64,000 bases of DNA from Capnocytophaga sp. (GCA_030530525.1 JAUMUT010000002.1:62001-126000); one strand, 5' to 3'. Positions 51,269 to 60,720 are shown, numbered from the stretch's first letter. A program made the numbers and translations. The notes: generated from the letters alone by a model not told the origin.

Positions 51269-51934
51269 TTATTTGTTTTTACCAGCGGTAAATAATTTTA
51301 TAAGAACAGGGGCAGTGGTGATAATTACGATGAATAAAATTATCATTTCCAAATGTTGTTTTAGGTCAATGCCAAATTGTTCAATGAATATTTTATCCAA
51401 ATAATGCCCAGCAAAAACCAATATAAAAGCCCACAAAACAGCACCTATAATATTATAGAAAAGAAATTTTGATTTTTCCATTTTTACAATTCCTGCCACA
51501 ATGGGCGCAAATGTACGAATGATGGGTAAAAATCGTGCGGCTATGATAGCCACTTTCCCGTGTTTTTCATAAAAATCGTGCGCTCGGAGAAGATATTTTT
51601 TCTTAAACAAAAACGAATCAGGACGGCTGTACAAATTAGCTCCGCTCTTTTCGCCAAACCAATACCCAACCATATTTCCTAATATCGCAACAAAAGCGAT
51701 AGAACTTGCCAAAATGGTAGTGTCTAACAAATCGCTCCTCGTGCTACCGAAAGTTTCCGTTATCATTGGTACAGCATAAATACCAGAGATAAACAAAAGA
51801 CTATCACCAGGTAAGAAAAAGCCTATAAATAATCCTGTTTCTGCAAAAATAATGAATAAAACTAACCAATATCCTCCTAATTTGATGTAAAATTCAGGAT
51901 TTACAAGGTCTTTCCAGCTCTCAAAATGTTCCAT
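51269..51934 (-). CDS. DedA family membrane protein
   Basis: 221 residues. The motifs FAETGLFIGFFLPGDSLLFISG, GNMVGYWFGEKSG and KVAIIAARFLPIIRTFAPIVAG are diagnostic of DedA. Four to five membrane segments are present. DedA proteins are proton-motive-force-dependent lipid transporters, several of which flip undecaprenyl phosphate. The exact lipid here is unknown. It lies 21 bases downstream of the TPR gene and is likely co-transcribed with it. Confidence 0.92.
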   Translation of the reverse strand: MEHFESWKDLVNPEFYIKLGGYWLVLFIIFAETGLFIGFFLPGDSLLFISGIYAVPMITETFGSTRSDLLDTTILASSIAFVAILGNMVGYWFGEKSGANLYSRPDSFLFKKKYLLRAHDFYEKHGKVAIIAARFLPIIRTFAPIVAGIVKMEKSKFLFYNIIGAVLWAFILVFAGHYLDKIFIEQFGIDLKQHLEMIILFIVIITTAPVLIKLFTAGKNK

Positions 51935-51955
51935 TGTTTTCTATTTTAGTATTTT

Positions 51956-53338
51956 TTAATTTTTTTGTAATATTTTTTTTACTTCTTTATCTGAAAAAAC
52001 AGCAGGATATTTTTTATCAAAATAAGCTATCCATTCAGGAGCCAATGTTATTGCCATTTTCAGGTGGTGAAGCATTTTTTCTGTATTATTAAGATAAAAA
52101 TAAGCTATAGCTATTCGGTAATGCGTATTTATTTCTGCCGGATATGTATGTAATGTAACAAGAGCAACAGAAATAGCCTTTTCATATAGCTCTTTCAGCA
52201 GAAGAACATCTGTAAAATCATTTCGCATTTGTGCTGAAAATTCACCTAAATCAATGGCTTGTTCATAGGTTTGTATGGCATTGTCGTATTGTCCTACCAA
52301 TGTATAAATTTCGGCACATCGGCACAAGAAAGTGGGGTCATCTCCTTCGTTAATAAGTACTTTGGATACGTATTTTACCGCTTTTTCAAAATCATTTTCT
52401 CGGGCATAATAATCCACTAACGCAAGCCACGCTTTACTAGATTGTGGATCTTCGTGCACCGCTTTAAAATAATATTGCTCAGCCGAAGCACTTTTACCCA
52501 TTTTCTCATAACAATTTCCTATTCTTAGGTATGCGAAAGACGAAGGATCATCAAGAGTTAAAGTTATTTTGTAATTCTCAATTGCTTCTTTATATCGTTT
52601 GAGACGCTCCAAAACTTTACCTTTTTCAAAATAAGCCCCCGTGAAAGTATCATCACTAATGATGGCAAAATCAAAACAACGCAAGGCTTCTTCCAAATCA
52701 TTTTGAGCAATATATTGTCTTCCAAGATTGTGCCACGCTACTTCACAATATGGATTTTTATTGATGTAATTCGTAAGAAAATCAATAGCTTGCGTGTGCT
52801 CTTGAAGGAAATCATAACAATGTAATAACTGCTGTAAAGAAAAATAATCTTCGGGCGTTTCTGTCAAACACTGCTGGAAATATACTTTCGCCATTGCATA
52901 ATCTTCCATATACATATACTCCATTGCAATGAGAGAATAAATATCACTCAAATCTTCCGTTAAAGAAGAAGCATATTTTAATAATTCAATAGCTTTATGA
53001 TGATTATTTTTTTTAGAATATAAATTAGCTCTTTGTATATAAACCTCTGAGTTATAGGGTTCTAAGCTGATAACATCGTCTAAAATTTCCCCTGCTTGCG
53101 TTAGGTTGTCTTCATAAATAAACATTTCTGCTTGTAAAAGTCGTAATTCATTGGCAGAAGGGTGCTGAGACAACGATATTTCAATAGCTTGTTTTGCTTT
53201 GGCAAATTTAGCGTTCTCTAAATAATAAATGATGATATCTTCAAATTCGTATCGGTCAAAAAACAAATGTTGATTGTCTTTAAGCATTGTTTCATATTTA
53301 GAAACCACTAAAAGACGCTCTTCTTCTTTTGAAAACAT
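51956..53338 (-). CDS. Tetratricopeptide-repeat protein
   Basis: 460 residues, almost wholly TPR repeats: about 10-11 copies of the 34-residue helix pair, for example AEQYYFKAVHEDPQSSKAWL and AIQTYEQAIDLGEFSAQMRN. There is no signal peptide, so it is cytoplasmic and presumably a protein-interaction scaffold. The partner is unknown. It has an upstream TAATTTTG box (53407-53414) and dedA follows it. Confidence 0.85.
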   Translation of the reverse strand: MFSKEEERLLVVSKYETMLKDNQHLFFDRYEFEDIIIYYLENAKFAKAKQAIEISLSQHPSANELRLLQAEMFIYEDNLTQAGEILDDVISLEPYNSEVYIQRANLYSKKNNHHKAIELLKYASSLTEDLSDIYSLIAMEYMYMEDYAMAKVYFQQCLTETPEDYFSLQQLLHCYDFLQEHTQAIDFLTNYINKNPYCEVAWHNLGRQYIAQNDLEEALRCFDFAIISDDTFTGAYFEKGKVLERLKRYKEAIENYKITLTLDDPSSFAYLRIGNCYEKMGKSASAEQYYFKAVHEDPQSSKAWLALVDYYARENDFEKAVKYVSKVLINEGDDPTFLCRCAEIYTLVGQYDNAIQTYEQAIDLGEFSAQMRNDFTDVLLLKELYEKAISVALVTLHTYPAEINTHYRIAIAYFYLNNTEKMLHHLKMAITLAPEWIAYFDKKYPAVFSDKEVKKILQKN

Positions 53339-53406
53339 TTTTTTCTTACTTTAATAATAATAATTTAATCCGAAAAATGTGCTTTTTACACTTCATTTCA
53401 AAGGTG

Positions 53407-53414
53407 CAAAATTA
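53407..53414 (-). promoter_or_regulatory. -7 box (TAATTTTG) for the TPR-dedA unit
   Basis: On the minus strand TAATTTTG lies 69 bases before the TPR gene ATG. Confidence 0.55.
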
Positions 53415-53510
53415 CGGAATTTTATTTAAAGAGATTCTTAAAAAAAGAAAAGTTTTCGGCTAACTTTTAAACAATGATTAAATATTTTTTAAGAATTTCC
53501 TTAAATGATA

Positions 53511-53543
53511 AAATAAAAAGGATTTGAAAAACTCCAAACCCTT
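53511..53543 (-). terminator. Intrinsic terminator of the glycerophosphodiesterase gene
   Basis: Read on the minus strand, a 9-bp stem AAGGGTTTG / CAAATCCTT (one G-U) is followed by TTTATTTT. Confidence 0.65.
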
Positions 53544-53570
53544 CTTATTTTATAAATAATGACTAAACAA

Positions 53571-54422
53571 TTACAAATGAACGTCCAACGGTCTATCCGT
53601 TGAAAATACCTGAATACCAAGTGCCGACCATTCTTTATAAAGATGATTTCCTTTGCTTTCGGCACGCTTGTCCAAGTTTCCAAGAGTTCCTAATATAGAA
53701 GGAATTTTTTTACTTGCCAATTTTTCATAAAGAGATTTGTCGGAAAGTTTTATTCCTGTAAAAGCAAGTATTTTCTCTTGCGGAATGCCTGCCTCTAAGG
53801 TACGATTAAGCTCCTCTTCATTACGAATAGTAACCGAAATAAGCATTTCAGGAGCTACTTCGTGTAGTTTTTTGGCTTGTTGGGTGTTATAACTAATCAA
53901 AACTACTTGGTTTTGCATATTTTCAGCTCGGACAAGTTCGGCAACCTTTTGGTAAGATACTCCTTTTTTGAAATCCAACATCAAATAACCTTTATTTTTA
54001 TAGCACCACGCCAAAACATCTTTTAATAATGGCATTTTAAACGAAGTAACATTGCCAAAATCGTCTATTAAATTTTCTTTTAACAATTCATCGGAAGTTT
54101 TTTCAATAGCCATACCGCTACCTGTGCAAGTGCGCCCAAGTTTGTCATCGTGCATTAAAAATAATTGTCCATCGGCACTTTCAAAAATGTCAATTTCAAA
54201 ACTATGAATACCTTTTTTAGAAAGAAACTCTATTGTTTCCAAGCAATTTTCAGGATAACCTTTTATACCTTTACCCGCTCTATGAGCAGAAACAATAGTT
54301 TTTTCAGCAAAATACATTTGATTGGTAATCTCTTTGGTTGGCTTTATTTCAGCATACTTCGGAGCATTTTTACAACCGATACTTAGCATGGTAAGGAGTG
54401 CGAAAACAAGAAATTTTTTCAT
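53571..54422 (-). CDS. Glycerophosphodiester phosphodiesterase-family lipoprotein
   Basis: 283 residues. The lipobox MLSIGC (Cys17) is followed by K-N-A-P-K, which does not fit the surface-export signal. The GDPD TIM barrel shows VSAHRAGKGIKGYPENCLET, FEIDIFESADGQLFLMHDDKLGRTCTG and MLDFKKG, so the metal and catalytic residues (HR, E-x-D, H) are in place. It probably hydrolyses glycerophosphodiesters from phospholipid breakdown in the periplasm. Monocistronic. Confidence 0.88.
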   Translation of the reverse strand: MKKFLVFALLTMLSIGCKNAPKYAEIKPTKEITNQMYFAEKTIVSAHRAGKGIKGYPENCLETIEFLSKKGIHSFEIDIFESADGQLFLMHDDKLGRTCTGSGMAIEKTSDELLKENLIDDFGNVTSFKMPLLKDVLAWCYKNKGYLMLDFKKGVSYQKVAELVRAENMQNQVVLISYNTQQAKKLHEVAPEMLISVTIRNEEELNRTLEAGIPQEKILAFTGIKLSDKSLYEKLASKKIPSILGTLGNLDKRAESKGNHLYKEWSALGIQVFSTDRPLDVHL

Positions 54423-54445
54423 TGAAAAAGTATTTTTTGAAAGCG

Positions 54446-54453
54446 CAAAAATA
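54446..54453 (-). promoter_or_regulatory. -7 box (TATTTTTG) for the glycerophosphodiesterase gene
   Basis: On the minus strand TATTTTTG lies 24 bases before the ATG. Confidence 0.55.
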
Positions 54454-54621
54454 CAATTATTTTTTAGTAAAAAACAGAAAATAAAAATATTTTTATAAAT
54501 ATGCTTTTTATCATTTTATTATTTTTTACATAATAAGTGAATATTTTGTTAAATTTTTACAAGTATCAAAAAAAAAATAGTAATTTAGCCAAAAATTTTC
54601 AACAACTTAAAATGAATTTTT

Positions 54622-55908
54622 ATGTCAAACACAGCAAAATTAATAATTGACGGGAAAGAATTTGAATTTCCTGTTGTAGTAGGTAGCGAAGGCGAAAAAG
54701 CTATTGATATTAATAACTTACGCGCTCAAACAGGCTACATCACCTTAGATTCTGGGTACAAAAATACAGGAGCTTGCCAAAGTGCCATTACCTTTTTAGA
54801 TGGCGAACGAGGAATTCTTCGTTATCGAGGATATAATATTGAAGATTTAGCGGAAAAAGCAAGTTTTTTGGAAGTGGCTCACTTGCTTATTTTTGGAGAA
54901 CTTCCTAACGAGGCCGAACTTCAAAAATTTCAAAAAACAATCAATAAATACACGCTTGTTCACGAAGAAATGAAAACCATCTTGGACGGATTTCCAAAAT
55001 CTGCCCACCCAATGGGGGTACTTTCTTCGCTTACCAGTGCTTTAACAGCCTTTAACCCAAGTTCCGTAGATGTTTCTTGCCCTAATGATGTGTATGAAGC
55101 CATTTGTAAAGCAATAGCAAAATTCTTGGTTATCGCTACGTGGGTATATCGTAAAAGAGAAGGTTTGCCTCTTAATTATTATGATAATTCTTTGGGATAT
55201 ATAGAGAATTTCCTTCGGTTAATATTTGAAATTCCTACCGAAAAATATCATATCAATCCAGCTATGGTAAGTGCTTTGAACAAATTACTTATTTTGCACG
55301 GCGACCACGAACAGAACTGTTCTACTTCTACCGTTCGCTTAGTTGGCTCTTCACACGCTGGGCTTTTTGCTACCATTTCTTCTGGGGTTTCTGCCCTTTG
55401 GGGAAGACTTCACGGCGGAGCAAACCAAGCCGTTGTGGAAATGTTGGAAGATATTCATAAAGATGGAGGCGATGTAGAAAAATATATCCGAAAAGCAAAA
55501 GATAAAGACGACCCATTCCGATTAATGGGCTTTGGGCATAGAGTATATAAAAACTTTGACCCTCGTGCCAAAATTATAAAACAAGCAGCCGATGAGGTTA
55601 TTCATAGTTTAGGAATAGATGAACCGATTTTTGAAATTGCTAAAAAATTAGAAAAAGTAGCGTTGGAAGACGAATATTTCATCTCTAAAAAATTATATCC
55701 AAACGTGGATTTCTATTCAGGAATTATTTATCGTGCCTTTGGCTTCCATACGGAAATGTTCACTGTTATGTTTGCCGTTGGTCGTTTGCCAGGTTGGATA
55801 GCACAATGGAAAGAAATGCGACAAGGTAATGAGCCTATCGGGCGTCCAAGACAAGTATATACAGGAGCTCCGCAACGTGCTTATGTAGAGTTAAAAGACC
55901 GAAAATAA
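54622..55908 (+). CDS. gltA: Citrate synthase
   Basis: 428 residues of the type II (hexameric, long) class. The catalytic histidines are in LHGDHEQNCSTSTVRLVGSS and MGFGHRVYKNFDPRAK, and the aspartate is in KLYPNVDFYSG. The N-terminal beta domain (AKLIIDGKEFEFPVVVGSEG) is the type II hallmark. It commits acetyl-CoA and oxaloacetate to the citrate cycle. The upstream region has TAATTTAG at 54581-54588, one base off the usual -7 box. Monocistronic. Confidence 0.97.
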   Translation: MSNTAKLIIDGKEFEFPVVVGSEGEKAIDINNLRAQTGYITLDSGYKNTGACQSAITFLDGERGILRYRGYNIEDLAEKASFLEVAHLLIFGELPNEAELQKFQKTINKYTLVHEEMKTILDGFPKSAHPMGVLSSLTSALTAFNPSSVDVSCPNDVYEAICKAIAKFLVIATWVYRKREGLPLNYYDNSLGYIENFLRLIFEIPTEKYHINPAMVSALNKLLILHGDHEQNCSTSTVRLVGSSHAGLFATISSGVSALWGRLHGGANQAVVEMLEDIHKDGGDVEKYIRKAKDKDDPFRLMGFGHRVYKNFDPRAKIIKQAADEVIHSLGIDEPIFEIAKKLEKVALEDEYFISKKLYPNVDFYSGIIYRAFGFHTEMFTVMFAVGRLPGWIAQWKEMRQGNEPIGRPRQVYTGAPQRAYVELKDRK

Positions 55909-55925
55909 AATATTTTATTCCTTTT

Positions 55926-55964
55926 AAAAAGAGATATTTTTAGTACTAAGAATATCTCTTTTTT
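55926..55964 (+). terminator. Intrinsic terminator after gltA
   Basis: A 13-bp stem AAAAAGAGATATT / AATATCTCTTTTT has a T run. Confidence 0.85.
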
Positions 55965-56090
55965 TATTTTTTATAGAGATATACAAAGAATATTTGTAAA
56001 AATATTTTTTATATAAAATCATTTTTTTAGAAAAATATTTTATAGCTAAAATTGTTAATAAATTCTTCAACAAGCTATATAAATATTTTC

Positions 56091-56098
56091 TATCTTTG
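56091..56098 (+). promoter_or_regulatory. -7 box (TATCTTTG) for ftsQA
   Basis: TATCTTTG gives a long leader of about 115 bases to the ftsQ ATG. A small hairpin (TTCCT / AGGAA, 56199-56213) lies just before the start. Confidence 0.55.
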
Positions 56099-56219
56099 CA
56101 AAAAAAATTTCGTTATGCCTTAATTTATTGTAAAATAAAAGGTTTAAAGAATTTTTTCTTTGTTTTTATATAATAAATGAATAAATAAAGTATTTAAAAT
56201 TCCTTTTCAGGAAATAAAA

Positions 56220-56960
56220 ATGGATAAAAAACAAATAAATATTTTACTAAAAATACTTTGTATAATAGTATTACCTTTTATTTTTTTTACATTTACCTCT
56301 TACCGAAGTGAAAAGCGAAAAATAAAGGAAGTACAAATAAAATATACGGATTTAGCAACCAATTTGCATTCCCTTTTGGAAGAAAAATATATTACAGAGC
56401 AGAATGTACATAATTTGTTATTTGTTGGTATTTCACCAGAAGAACAGCTTGTAAATCAGGTTTCTATCCACGAATTGGAACAAAAATTGGACGCTCACCC
56501 AATGGTACAAAATGCCGAAATTTTTATGACCATTGACGGGATTCTTAAAATACGAATAAAGCAACGAAAGCCTATCGGGCGGATATGGAAAGGAAATACA
56601 TTTTCTTATATGGATAGCGAGGGAAAGGAAATGCCCCTTTCTGATGCCTATTCGGCTCGTGTACCGATAGTTAGAGGAATATCTGAGGCGGTTTGGGGAG
56701 AGGCTTTCCAGATAATTAAATACATATATGAAGATAATTTTTTATCACAAAATGTAGTAGAAATTATAGCAGATAGAGGAATTTTTCATTTGAAAATGCG
56801 TTCTGCTAATTTTGATATTATTTTAGGAAAAGCACAAGAATTAAAAACAAAATTTAATAATTTAAAAGCCTTTTATAAAAAAGCAGATAAAGATAATTTT
56901 TTAGAAAAATATAGTCAAGTAAATTTACAATATAGTAACCAAGTTGTTTGTACAAAATAA
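56220..56960 (+). CDS. ftsQ: Cell division protein FtsQ
   Basis: 246 residues. A cytoplasmic stub and one transmembrane helix (LLKILCIIVLPFIFFTFTSY) precede a periplasmic region with the FtsQ/DivIB layout (LEQKLDAHPMVQNAEIFMTIDGILKIRIKQRKPIGRIW). Divergence is high, as usual in Bacteroidota, but the position directly before ftsA supports the call. FtsQ links early and late division proteins. Here it is the first gene of the unit; murC, which normally precedes it in flavobacteria, is absent. Confidence 0.88.
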   Translation: MDKKQINILLKILCIIVLPFIFFTFTSYRSEKRKIKEVQIKYTDLATNLHSLLEEKYITEQNVHNLLFVGISPEEQLVNQVSIHELEQKLDAHPMVQNAEIFMTIDGILKIRIKQRKPIGRIWKGNTFSYMDSEGKEMPLSDAYSARVPIVRGISEAVWGEAFQIIKYIYEDNFLSQNVVEIIADRGIFHLKMRSANFDIILGKAQELKTKFNNLKAFYKKADKDNFLEKYSQVNLQYSNQVVCTK

Positions 56961-56971
56961 ATTATAATATT

Positions 56972-58390
56972 ATGAACCAAAAGAAATATGTAGCAGGGAT
57001 AGATATTGGAACAACCAAAATTGTAGCCATTATAGGTGCTGAAAATCAATACGGAAAATTGGAAATTTTAGGCTATGGTAAAGCCAAAAGTGAAGGCATC
57101 TCTCGTGGGGTGGTCAATAATATTGCTAAAACGATTCAGTCTATAAAATCCGCAGTTGCTCAGGCTCAAATAAAAGCAGGGGTTACCATTACCGAAGCCT
57201 ATGTAGGTATTGCAGGGCAACATATTCATAGTAGTGAAATTTCGGATTATATTATCCGAGATAATCCTGATGAAATGATTGACCTTCGGGATTTGGAACA
57301 ACTACAACAACGCATTCGTAGTATGAACAAATATCCGAGTGAAGAAATTTTGCATATTCTTCCTCAGGAATATAAAGTAGATGAGCAAGATGAAATCCGC
57401 GACCCAGAGGGAATGGTAGGAAAACGCTTGGACGGGCTATTTCACGTTGTGATAGGTAGCCAAAATTCTATAAAAAATATTGAACGTTGTGTTAAAGATG
57501 CAGGCATTACTCTAAAAGGGCTTACCTTAGAACCTCTCGCCTCTGCCGATGCCGTGCTAAGCGAAGATGAAAAAGAAATGGGAATAGCTTTGATTGATAT
57601 TGGTGGCGGAACTACCGACTTGGCTATTTTCAAAGATGGCTATATCCGCTATACAGCCGTTATCCCTTTTGGCGGAAATGCAATTGATAGAGATATAAAA
57701 ACAGGTTGTTCTATTCTTGAAAAACAAGCAGAATTGGTCAAAATCCGTTTCGGCTCTGCTTGGCCTGCTTATACCAAAGCTAATGAAATTGTTAATATTC
57801 CAGGGCTAAAAGGGCGCGAGCCAAAAGAAATTTCTATTACCACATTGGCAGAAATTATCAAAGCCAGAATGGAAGAAATTATTGAAGCCGTATATTCAGA
57901 AATGGAAAATTACGGATTGCACGAAGAAAAGAAAAAACTCGGTGCAGGAATTGTCCTTTGTGGAGGCGGTAGCGAATTGAAAGATTTACGACAGCTTGTA
58001 CAATATAAAACAGGCTTGGATACACGCATCGGTTCTTGTAACGAAAATTTAACTTCTAATAGTAGTAAAGAAAACAAAGAAATAGAATCGCCTATTTATG
58101 CAACAGCTGTTGGATTGTTAATCAATGCGTTAGAACGTGAAAAAATGGAAGAACGTAAATCGCAACTTCAATTACTTCCCGTAAAATCACAACCAATAGA
58201 ATCTGTTGTTCCTTCTTTTGAAAAAGAAATAATAACAGAAAACCACGAAGCCAATACCACTAAAAACGAAGAAATAGAAAATGAAGAAGAAGATAAAACT
58301 CCTAAAAAGGGACTTTTTAACAAAATAGGAGATGGTTTTAAAGGACTTGGCGATGGTATTAAAGATTTCTTTAAAACAATGGAAGATTAA
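56972..58390 (+). CDS. ftsA: Cell division protein FtsA
   Basis: 472 residues from ATG 56972, 11 bases after ftsQ. It has the actin-like ATPase fold with YVAGIDIGTTKIVAIIGAE (phosphate 1), IALIDIGGGTTDLAIFKDG (phosphate 2) and AGIVLCGGGSELKDL (adenosine). After an acidic linker the C-terminus carries an amphipathic membrane-targeting helix (GLFNKIGDGFKGLGDGIKDF). FtsA tethers FtsZ filaments to the membrane. ftsZ does not follow; a terminator does. Confidence 0.96.
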   Translation: MNQKKYVAGIDIGTTKIVAIIGAENQYGKLEILGYGKAKSEGISRGVVNNIAKTIQSIKSAVAQAQIKAGVTITEAYVGIAGQHIHSSEISDYIIRDNPDEMIDLRDLEQLQQRIRSMNKYPSEEILHILPQEYKVDEQDEIRDPEGMVGKRLDGLFHVVIGSQNSIKNIERCVKDAGITLKGLTLEPLASADAVLSEDEKEMGIALIDIGGGTTDLAIFKDGYIRYTAVIPFGGNAIDRDIKTGCSILEKQAELVKIRFGSAWPAYTKANEIVNIPGLKGREPKEISITTLAEIIKARMEEIIEAVYSEMENYGLHEEKKKLGAGIVLCGGGSELKDLRQLVQYKTGLDTRIGSCNENLTSNSSKENKEIESPIYATAVGLLINALEREKMEERKSQLQLLPVKSQPIESVVPSFEKEIITENHEANTTKNEEIENEEEDKTPKKGLFNKIGDGFKGLGDGIKDFFKTMED

Positions 58391-58409
58391 TTGTATAATA
58401 TAATAATTC

Positions 58410-58443
58410 CGACTTTGTTCAAACCAAGCAAAGTCGTTTTTTT
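58410..58443 (+). terminator. Intrinsic terminator after ftsA
   Basis: The stem CGACTTTG / CAAAGTCG has an 11-base loop and seven T. Confidence 0.82.
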
Positions 58444-58452
58444 AAATACTAA

Positions 58453-59022
58453 ATGAAGAACAAATTAATTATTTTTTCAGCTCCATCAGGAAGCGGGAAA
58501 ACAACTATTATACGAGAATTATTATCTCTAACAGACTTAAACTTAGGCTTTTCCATTTCAACAACTTCACGAACACCACGCGGGAAAGAACAAAACGGAG
58601 TGGATTATTATTTTATTTCCACAGAAGAATTTAAAACCCAAATACAGCAAAATCTCTTCTTAGAATGGCAAGAAGTTTATGCAAATAACTTTTACGGAAC
58701 TTATAAAAGTGAAATTGAACGTCTTGGTAAAGAAGGTAAAAATGTACTTTTTGATATTGATGTTTTCGGTGGGATAAATGTTAAAAAACAATTTGGCGAC
58801 AGAGCCTTGTCTATTTTTATTCAGCCTCCAAGTGTGGAAGAGCTCCAAAAAAGATTAGAAAACCGACAAACCGAAAGCCCCGAAAAGATACAAATGCGCA
58901 TTAGTAAGGCAGAGCAAGAAATAAAGCAAGCCTCTCATTTTGATGTAGTTATCATTAATGATGATTTGCAAAAAGCTGTTCAAGAAGCGGAAAAAATAAT
59001 TCGGGATTTTCTAAAAAAATAA
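58453..59022 (+). CDS. gmk: Guanylate kinase
   Basis: 189 residues; phosphorylates GMP to GDP. Walker A is SAPSGSGKTT (10-19). The GMP-binding segment holds STTSRTPRGKEQNGVDYYFI and EWQEVYANNFYGTYKSE. The lid is at LENRQTESPEKIQMR. It starts 10 bases after the ftsA terminator, so readthrough or a weak local promoter must supply transcription. nadD follows 15 bases later. Confidence 0.97.
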   Translation: MKNKLIIFSAPSGSGKTTIIRELLSLTDLNLGFSISTTSRTPRGKEQNGVDYYFISTEEFKTQIQQNLFLEWQEVYANNFYGTYKSEIERLGKEGKNVLFDIDVFGGINVKKQFGDRALSIFIQPPSVEELQKRLENRQTESPEKIQMRISKAEQEIKQASHFDVVIINDDLQKAVQEAEKIIRDFLKK

Positions 59023-59037
59023 TATAAAATCATTTTA

Positions 59038-59625
59038 ATGCGTAAAAAAATAGGCTTATTCTTCGGCTCGTTCAATCCTATACACATCGGGCATTTGATT
59101 ATCGCAAATTATTTGGCAGAACATTCTGATTTGAATGAAATTTGGTTTGTGGTTACTCCTTTAAATCCATTTAAAGAGAAAAAAACATTGTTAGATAACC
59201 ATCACAGGCTGGAAATGGTGTATCTGACTCTCAAAAACTACGATAAATTGCGTGAAAGTGATATAGAATTTCATCTAAATCAGCCAAATTATACTATTGA
59301 TACGCTTATTTATTTAGAAGAAAAGTATCCAAAGTATGATTTTTGTTTGATAATGGGTGAAGATAACTTGAAAAGTTTCCACAAATGGAAAAATTATGAA
59401 ACCATTTTGGAGCGTTATCCTATTTTTGTCTATCCCCGCATATCCGAAGGCGAAATTCCTCAAGAATTTAAAAATAATCCAAAAATAACAAAAATTAACG
59501 CTCCTATTATTGAACTTTCGGCAACAGCTATCCGAAAAGATATAGCAGAAGGAAAAAACGTACAGCCTATGCTTTCGGTAGAGGTTTGGAAGTATATTGA
59601 TAAAATGGGTTTTTATAGAAAATAA
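59038..59625 (+). CDS. nadD: Nicotinate-nucleotide adenylyltransferase
   Basis: 195 residues. The nucleotidyltransferase motif is GSFNPIHIGHL near the N-terminus, and the C-terminal ISATAIR-type motif reads LSATAIRKDIAEG. FCLIMGEDNLKSFHKWKNYE is the conserved middle segment. It makes deamido-NAD from nicotinate mononucleotide and ATP. It forms an operon with gmk. Confidence 0.96.
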   Translation: MRKKIGLFFGSFNPIHIGHLIIANYLAEHSDLNEIWFVVTPLNPFKEKKTLLDNHHRLEMVYLTLKNYDKLRESDIEFHLNQPNYTIDTLIYLEEKYPKYDFCLIMGEDNLKSFHKWKNYETILERYPIFVYPRISEGEIPQEFKNNPKITKINAPIIELSATAIRKDIAEGKNVQPMLSVEVWKYIDKMGFYRK

Positions 59626-59640
59626 AATTTTATACAATAA

Positions 59641-59675
59641 AAAAAGGTATTACTAAATAAAGTAATACCTTAATT
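59641..59675. terminator. Intrinsic terminator between nadD and rpmH
   Basis: An 11-bp stem AAGGTATTACT / AGTAATACCTT has a 6-base loop and lies between convergent genes. Confidence 0.75.
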
Positions 59676-59702
59676 TATATTTTAAAGCAATGCATTGACG
59701 TA

Positions 59703-59861
59703 TTATTTTTTATGTCTTGGCTCTGAGGAAACAGTTAATTTCTTACGACCTTTTGCTCTTCTACGTGCCAATACTTTTCTTCCATTAGCAGTTGCCATAC
59801 GCTCTCTAAATCCGTGTTTGTTTCTTCTTTTTCTTTTTGAAGGTTGAAATGTTCTTTTCAT
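59703..59861 (-). CDS. rpmH: 50S ribosomal protein L34
   Basis: A 52-residue basic protein. It begins [20 protein letters not shown] and continues [20 protein letters not shown], the unmistakable L34 sequence, with a slightly extended tail ([11 protein letters not shown]). The start is ATG at 59861. L34 contacts 23S rRNA. The usual partners rnpA and dnaA are not next to it; the neighbours are nadD and a UPF0173 gene. Confidence 0.97.
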   Translation of the reverse strand: MKRTFQPSKRKRRNKHGFRERMATANGRKVLARRRAKGRKKLTVSSEPRHKK

Positions 59862-59939
59862 AACGCTTTGTACTTTACTATCTTATTGAAAATTATAAAC
59901 TTAATATTAGCCTCTTTTAAAGGCACTTCTAAAACGGGG

Positions 59940-59947
59940 CAAAATTA
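59940..59947 (-). promoter_or_regulatory. -7 box (TAATTTTG) for rpmH
   Basis: On the minus strand TAATTTTG lies 79 bases before the rpmH ATG. Confidence 0.6.
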
Positions 59948-59990
59948 AAACTATTTTTTTGATTTTACAAATTTTTTCTCAAAAAAATAT

Positions 59991-60689
59991 CTATTTTATT
60001 AAGTCATTTACATTCAATGTGCTTCCTATTTCTAATAAATGTAATTTTTTATGAGCATCAGCAAATTTCCTTTTAGAGGCTTCTTTATCTATTTTTATCA
60101 CTTCAAAAGTATCATAATGAACGCCCAAAACATTTCTTGTTTCCACAAAATTTGCTGCCGTAAGTGCATCACGAACTCCCATTGTATAGTTGTTTCCTAT
60201 CGGGAAAATACCCAAATCCACTCGGTATTGTGAAGGGATAATTTTCATATCCATATGCAAAGCTGTATCTCCTAATACATAGATAGTTGTGTCATTATAA
60301 TGAATTAAAAATCCAGCGGGATTTCCGCCGTAGCTTCCATCTTCAAACGAAGAAGAATGTACCGCTTTTACCATTTTTATTTTCACTTTCCCATTCTCAA
60401 AACGGTGAGAGCCTCCTATATTCATTTCGTGCCCATCAAGCCCCAATTTTCGGAAATGCGCTAATATTTCTGGGTTACTAATGAGCGAAGCATTATTGTT
60501 TTTAGCAATCGTTTCTGTGTCTAAAATATGGTCGGTATGTGCGTGTGTGAGCAAAATATAATCTGCTTTAACAGAATTTAGGTCTATATTTTTAGCTAAT
60601 GGATTGGCAGAAATAAAAGGGTCAATCAAAAAATATTTACCATCAATTTCTATATTTACGCAAGCGTGTCCAAGGTAAGTAACTTTCAT
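59991..60689 (-). CDS. UPF0173 metal-dependent hydrolase (YtkL type)
   Basis: 232 residues of the metallo-beta-lactamase fold. It starts KVTYLGHACVNIEIDGKYFL. The metal motif is LLTHAHTDHI, with further ligands in VKAVHSSSF, YVLGDTAL and VLGVHYDTF. This short set matches the UPF0173 family, whose substrate is unknown. It has its own TATCTTTG box and follows the GH3-type gene on the same strand. Confidence 0.92.
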   Translation of the reverse strand: MKVTYLGHACVNIEIDGKYFLIDPFISANPLAKNIDLNSVKADYILLTHAHTDHILDTETIAKNNNASLISNPEILAHFRKLGLDGHEMNIGGSHRFENGKVKIKMVKAVHSSSFEDGSYGGNPAGFLIHYNDTTIYVLGDTALHMDMKIIPSQYRVDLGIFPIGNNYTMGVRDALTAANFVETRNVLGVHYDTFEVIKIDKEASKRKFADAHKKLHLLEIGSTLNVNDLIK

Positions 60690-60720
60690 AAGTTTATTAT
60701 TTTGAAGATTATAACTTTGG

